From contig JANZYW010000004.1 in NCBI GenBank assembly GCA_026413325.1, positions 1-62,304 of the forward strand: DNA of 62,304 nucleotides, in the 5' to 3' direction. The number at the start of each line of letters is the position of its first letter. Within the stretch, counting starts at the first letter, position 1. Positions 58,990-62,304 of the stretch are shown piece by piece. Under the pieces are notes generated by a model that saw nothing but the letters and a program-made list of their open reading frames with translations, was not told the origin of the DNA and ran no database searches. Source of the DNA: Bacteroidia bacterium. Its GTDB lineage: Bacteria; Bacteroidota; Bacteroidia; SpSt-205. The translations under genes and the position numbers were made by a program.

Positions 58990-59540
58990 GCCAAGAGGTA
59001 AAGACCCGTGCTATAGTTTTCCAGACCTACCCTTATAAGGAACAGAGCCGGATCCTGCGGCTTCATACGGAGCACGAGGGTACCCTATCTGCACTTGCGC
59101 TGGGTAAGATGCAGAAAGTCTCTCTGACAGGGGCTCTTGTGCAAGTACGATTGCGTATGCGTTCCCAGAGAGAGGTCCAGCGAATAGCTGAGATGGAATG
59201 GGATTATGTGTACAGAACTCTTTTCCATGACCCGCGGCGGCACCCCTACCTTCTCTTAGCAGTGGAATGGCTAAGTCGTTGTCTGGTGGCTCCCGATCCG
59301 GTGTTGTTTCAATGGGTTCGTGCCCAGCTTATTCGGTTGGACGAGGCACCTGATATGGAGAGCCACCTTCGGGGGGTATTTGGAGAGTTGCTCGCCCGCT
59401 GGGGCGTGGGGGCTCCGCTCTCGGCCGCTTCCCTTAGAGAAGTAGAGGGGCTATACCGTCAAGCCTTTCCCGACTGGAAGCCGCTGCGGACGCTTTCCTT
59501 GATAGAAACCCTATCTTTGCTGACTTATGACCGAGGATAG
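58986..59540 (+). CDS. recO: DNA repair protein RecO, short form
   Basis: A 184-aa protein whose N-terminal OB fold is clear: VKTRAIVFQTYPYKEQSRILRLHTEHEGTLSALALG, then QVRLRMRSQREVQRIAEME. The helical second domain is shorter than the about 240 aa usual in Bacteroidota, and no zinc-finger cysteines are present. RecO loads RecA onto SSB-coated DNA with RecR. ATG 58986 overlaps the preceding stop; the track start 58953 lies in the other gene. It overlaps dxs by 14 nt. Confidence 0.85.
   Translation: MSQEVKTRAIVFQTYPYKEQSRILRLHTEHEGTLSALALGKMQKVSLTGALVQVRLRMRSQREVQRIAEMEWDYVYRTLFHDPRRHPYLLLAVEWLSRCLVAPDPVLFQWVRAQLIRLDEAPDMESHLRGVFGELLARWGVGAPLSAASLREVEGLYRQAFPDWKPLRTLSLIETLSLLTYDRG
59512..59519 (+). 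promoter_or_regulatory. -7 element (TATCTTTG) of dxs
   Basis: Exact TAnnTTTG inside the recO 3' end, 7 nt before ATG 59527. Confidence 0.65.
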
Positions 59541-61473
59541 TCCTACTCCTGTGGGTTCCCTCTTGAAAGAAATTCATTACCCCCATCAACTCAGGGCGTT
59601 ACCGGAGGAGCTACTTCCCCAGGTGGCGGACGAAGTTCGAGCCTACCTTATCCAGCATGCGGCTCGGTATGGAGGGCACTTTGCGGCGAGTTTGGGGGTG
59701 GTCGAGCTAACGGTCGCTCTACACTACGTCTATCAGACACCGGAAGATCTTCTGGTATGGGATGTGGGTCATCAGGCGTATGGTCATAAGATCCTGACAG
59801 GGCGTCGATCTGTCTTTCATACGAATCGGCTGAAAGATGGTATCGCTGGTTTTCCCAAACGGGAAGAGTCCCCGTACGATACCTTCGGAGTAGGGCACTC
59901 CTCCACTTCTGTTTCAGCCGCTTTAGGAATGGTTGAAGCGCTTCGTCATCTGGGGCAATCGCATCGAAAAGTAGTAGCCGTGATCGGAGATGGGGCGCTC
60001 ACGGCAGGACTCGCTTATGAAGGGCTCAATAATGTCGGGGCACTGCAGCCAGACCTTCTCATCATCCTCAATGACAATCAGATGTCGATAGATCCCAATG
60101 TGGGAGCTATAAAGGATTATCTTGCGGGTATCACTGCTTCTCGCACGTATAATCGATTTCGTGAAGAGATATGGAAGTTTCTTACTCGGATCCAGGAGAA
60201 ACTCGGAGCGCCTGTTCGGGATTATGTGGCCCGTTTGGAAGAGATGCTTACTTTTCTCGTTTCTCGACCTGCGGTTTTATTTGAGAGCCTGGGCCTGCGT
60301 TATTTTGGTCCTGTTAATGGGCATGATGTGCGAGGTCTGGTGAGTACCCTTCGGGATTTACGGGCTCTCCCTGGACCTAAGCTGCTTCATTGTCGGACTG
60401 TGAAGGGGAAAGGCTTTCCACCTGCTGAGAAGGATCAGATCAAATGGCATGCCCCATCTTTTCGATTTGATCCCCTGACGGGGGCTGCTTTGGAGGTGCC
60501 CTCCATGAAGCCCACCCCCCCTCGGTATCAAGACGTGTTTGGAGAAACGATTATAGAGTTAGCTGAGCAAGACCCCACGGTAGTAGCGGTCACCCCAGCC
60601 ATGCTATCGGGTTCGGGCCTTACGAAAATGCACCATCTGATGCCGCATCGCTGCTATGATGTAGGTATTGCTGAGCAGCATGCCGTTACTTTCAGTGCTG
60701 GGCTCGCTACGCAGGGGATGAAGGTATTCTGCAACATCTATTCTACCTTTCTGCAACGAGCATATGACCAGGTGATACATGACGTGGTACTGCAGAAGTT
60801 ACCAGTTATTTTCTGCTTGGATCGGGCTGGTGCAGTGGGAGCGGATGGAGCGACCCATCAAGGGCTGTACGATATTGCATATCTCCGTCCTCTCCCTCAT
60901 ATTATTTTATCTGCCCCCTTGAATGAATCGGAGCTCCGAAATCTCATGTACACAGCGTTGGATACGGATCGTCCATTTGTCATTCGCTATCCTCGAGGCA
61001 ATGGAGTACTCATCGACTGGCGAACTCCTCTACAGAAAGTTTCCATCGGAAAAGGCCGACTGCTTCGGGAAGGAGAAGAAGTAGCCATCTTATCCTATGG
61101 ACATATTGGCAATGAAGTCCTCGCTGCTTGTGAGCGGCTTTTAGAGGAAGGCCTTTTCCCGGCTGTGTATGACCTCCGATTTGCCAAACCCCTGGATGAA
61201 GAACTTTTGCACGAGGTCGCACATCGGTATCGATATATCGTGACTGTGGAAGATGGGGTTCGAATGGGCGGGGTAGGGAGTGCAGTACTCGAATGGTTGA
61301 TGGATAATGGATATAGAGTTCCGGTTCGGCGGTTAGGCGCACCGGATAGTATCTTAGAGCATGCCACTCAAGCGGAGCAGTATCAGCTGTGTGGATATGA
61401 TCGGGGAAGTATAGCTGAAGTGGTGCGAGAAGCCTTTCGCCAGTCTCTACCTTCGCGAGTGTGGAGGTCCTGA
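59527..61473 (+). CDS. dxs: 1-deoxy-D-xylulose-5-phosphate synthase
   Basis: A 648-aa transketolase-like enzyme joining pyruvate and glyceraldehyde 3-phosphate, first step of the MEP isoprenoid pathway. Motifs: GGHFAASLGVVELTVALH, VWDVGHQAYGHKILTGR, the ThDP/Mg site GDGALTAGLAYEGLNNVG with NDNQMSI, then GIAEQHAVTFSAGLA, DRAGAVGADGATHQG and RYPRGNG. Length standard. It has its own promoter within recO and overlaps nhaD at its end. Confidence 0.96.
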   Translation: MTEDSPTPVGSLLKEIHYPHQLRALPEELLPQVADEVRAYLIQHAARYGGHFAASLGVVELTVALHYVYQTPEDLLVWDVGHQAYGHKILTGRRSVFHTNRLKDGIAGFPKREESPYDTFGVGHSSTSVSAALGMVEALRHLGQSHRKVVAVIGDGALTAGLAYEGLNNVGALQPDLLIILNDNQMSIDPNVGAIKDYLAGITASRTYNRFREEIWKFLTRIQEKLGAPVRDYVARLEEMLTFLVSRPAVLFESLGLRYFGPVNGHDVRGLVSTLRDLRALPGPKLLHCRTVKGKGFPPAEKDQIKWHAPSFRFDPLTGAALEVPSMKPTPPRYQDVFGETIIELAEQDPTVVAVTPAMLSGSGLTKMHHLMPHRCYDVGIAEQHAVTFSAGLATQGMKVFCNIYSTFLQRAYDQVIHDVVLQKLPVIFCLDRAGAVGADGATHQGLYDIAYLRPLPHIILSAPLNESELRNLMYTALDTDRPFVIRYPRGNGVLIDWRTPLQKVSIGKGRLLREGEEVAILSYGHIGNEVLAACERLLEEGLFPAVYDLRFAKPLDEELLHEVAHRYRYIVTVEDGVRMGGVGSAVLEWLMDNGYRVPVRRLGAPDSILEHATQAEQYQLCGYDRGSIAEVVREAFRQSLPSRVWRS

Positions 61474-62304
61474 TAATCGCCCTATTTGTCGGAGGCTATA
61501 CTCTCATAGCTCTTGAGCATCGGCTGCAGATAGATAAAGCCGCCACGGCTATTCTCATTGGTGCATTGAGCTGGTTTCTGCTGTTTGGAGTGCCTCTTTT
61601 CTCTTCGGGGAGTGTCCCTTCTTCTACAGAAGCGCATCTGATCCATCATTTGGCAGAAGCGGCGGGCATCCTTTTTTTCCTGTTAGGAGCGATGACCATA
61701 GTGGAGGTGGTAGACTCATATGACGGATTTCAGTTTGTTCTCCGTCTTCTTCGGGTTCGGAGCCTATGGGGGTTTTTAGCTATCCTCGTGGGATTGGCCT
61801 TTTTGCTCTCAGCTGTCATCGACAATCTCACGGCCACCTTGCTCATGGTATCTCTTTTGCAGAAGGTTATTCCCTCTGAGCAGCGCAATGTTCGCTTATT
61901 AGGAGCATCTCTGATCGTGCTGGCGGCTAACTCCGGCGGGGCGTGGAGTCCCTTAGGAGATGTTACGACCACCATGCTTTGGATAAAAGGGTGCATTACA
62001 GAAGTGAATATCATCAAGCGAGTGTTCTTGCCCAGTCTTCTATCTGTTGCCCTCCCCTTCCTGATATTGGGAAGGATGCTCCGAGGAGCCTCCCTCCAGT
62101 TCGACGCTGTATATGCAGAGGAAGAGGTGATCCCACGCCGAGCAAGCCTCATCGTATTTATAGTGGGGGTGGGAGGGATTATAGCGGTTCCTCTCATGAA
62201 ACTCCTTTTCCATGTACCTCCCTTCTTGGCGTGGCTTCTTTCGATGAGTCTGGTTTGGCTTACGACAGAACTCTTTTACCGAAGGCTTCGTCGCAGGGTG
62301 GATG
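61461..62304 (+). CDS. nhaD: NhaD-type Na+/H+ antiporter, 3' truncated by window edge
   Basis: The frame from GTG 61461 stays open to the right edge (281 codons) and so is absent from the ORF track. Translation shows membrane helices and NhaD signatures: AEAAGILFFLLGAMTIVEVVDSYDGF, LLSAVIDNLTATLLMVSLLQK and AANSGGAWSPLGDVTTTMLW. These hold the conserved Asp/Thr/Asn residues of the ion-transporter superfamily. It expels Na+ or Li+ in exchange for protons. GTG 61461 overlaps the dxs end by 13 nt and has a -7-like TACCTTCG 5 nt upstream. The minus-strand ORF at 61730-62197 is its shadow. Confidence 0.9.
   Translation, partial: MEVLIIALFVGGYTLIALEHRLQIDKAATAILIGALSWFLLFGVPLFSSGSVPSSTEAHLIHHLAEAAGILFFLLGAMTIVEVVDSYDGFQFVLRLLRVRSLWGFLAILVGLAFLLSAVIDNLTATLLMVSLLQKVIPSEQRNVRLLGASLIVLAANSGGAWSPLGDVTTTMLWIKGCITEVNIIKRVFLPSLLSVALPFLILGRMLRGASLQFDAVYAEEEVIPRRASLIVFIVGVGGIIAVPLMKLLFHVPPFLAWLLSMSLVWLTTELFYRRLRRRVD

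Noticed and set aside
61730-62197. 155-aa minus-strand ORF at the right edge
   Set aside because: It is antisense to the NhaD frame, which carries clear family motifs; composition is typical of a shadow ORF (Arg/Thr/Ser rich).

Overview
The window reads as a chromosomal segment of a compact, gene-dense Bacteroidota (FCB group) genome. Three independent signs support this. Several proteins end in a type IX secretion (T9SS) sorting domain. PorV/PorQ-, PorE- and PorZ-like T9SS envelope proteins are present. Sixteen exact copies of the Bacteroidota -7 promoter element TAnnTTTG sit just upstream of genes. Mid-range GC, very short spacers and many 4-nt start/stop overlaps suggest a streamlined, possibly thermophilic lineage; the genus cannot be named from sequence alone. 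No CRISPR array, insertion sequence, prophage or rRNA was seen.

Layout. 1-7321: a plus-strand run of DUF4175 protein (cut by the left edge), anti-sigma-type ATPase, ybeY, mnmG, an EnvC-like protein and prmC, all overlapping. 7398-7471: a tRNA-Pro with the unusual anticodon AGG. 7550-10367: glyoxylate shunt (malate synthase, isocitrate lyase). 10394-17239 (minus): hom-metX-metY (methionine by direct sulfhydrylation), a LamG surface protein, thiL and nadA. 17402-20005: two convergent glycosyltransferases. 20101-25346: lipA, a BatA/VWA protein, a small secreted protein, a SUKH-like protein with pabB, and a lone nuoB. 25464-33458: TonB receptor, DUF6438 protein, small lipoprotein, TPR-SpoIIE phosphatase, FkbM methyltransferase, Xer recombinase and a DMT-type permease. 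33737-41472: an exported set of giant subtilase, LPP20 protein, DUF4384 protein, WD40-caspase and a small four-helix membrane protein. 41582-45223 (minus): putative porin, PNP, lpxK. 45249-48380: bioB, PorV/Q-like protein, lipoprotein. 48415-55639: M23 peptidase, ssb, tilS, ppk1, queE, PorE-like protein. 55623-62304: thpR (minus), PorZ-like protein, an unknown gene, recO, dxs and nhaD (cut by the right edge).

How it works together. Housekeeping genes are interleaved with envelope and secretion genes in translationally coupled runs. The T9SS-related proteins (PorV/Q-, PorE- and PorZ-like) and three CTD-bearing proteins (LamG protein, subtilase, PorZ-like protein) point to a working type IX system. 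The most system-like and least explained cluster is the exported WD40-caspase with its LPP20, DUF4384 and membrane neighbours (37652-41472).

The strongest global signal is regulatory. The -7 element lies only 4-11 nt before most promoter-proximal start codons, so many mRNAs should be leaderless. I used this to correct several starts given in the ORF track (aceB, lipA, LamG protein, nuoB, the 41005 gene, the 32610 gene). Two genes (tilS and the putative porin) have no ATG/GTG/TTG start where one is needed.
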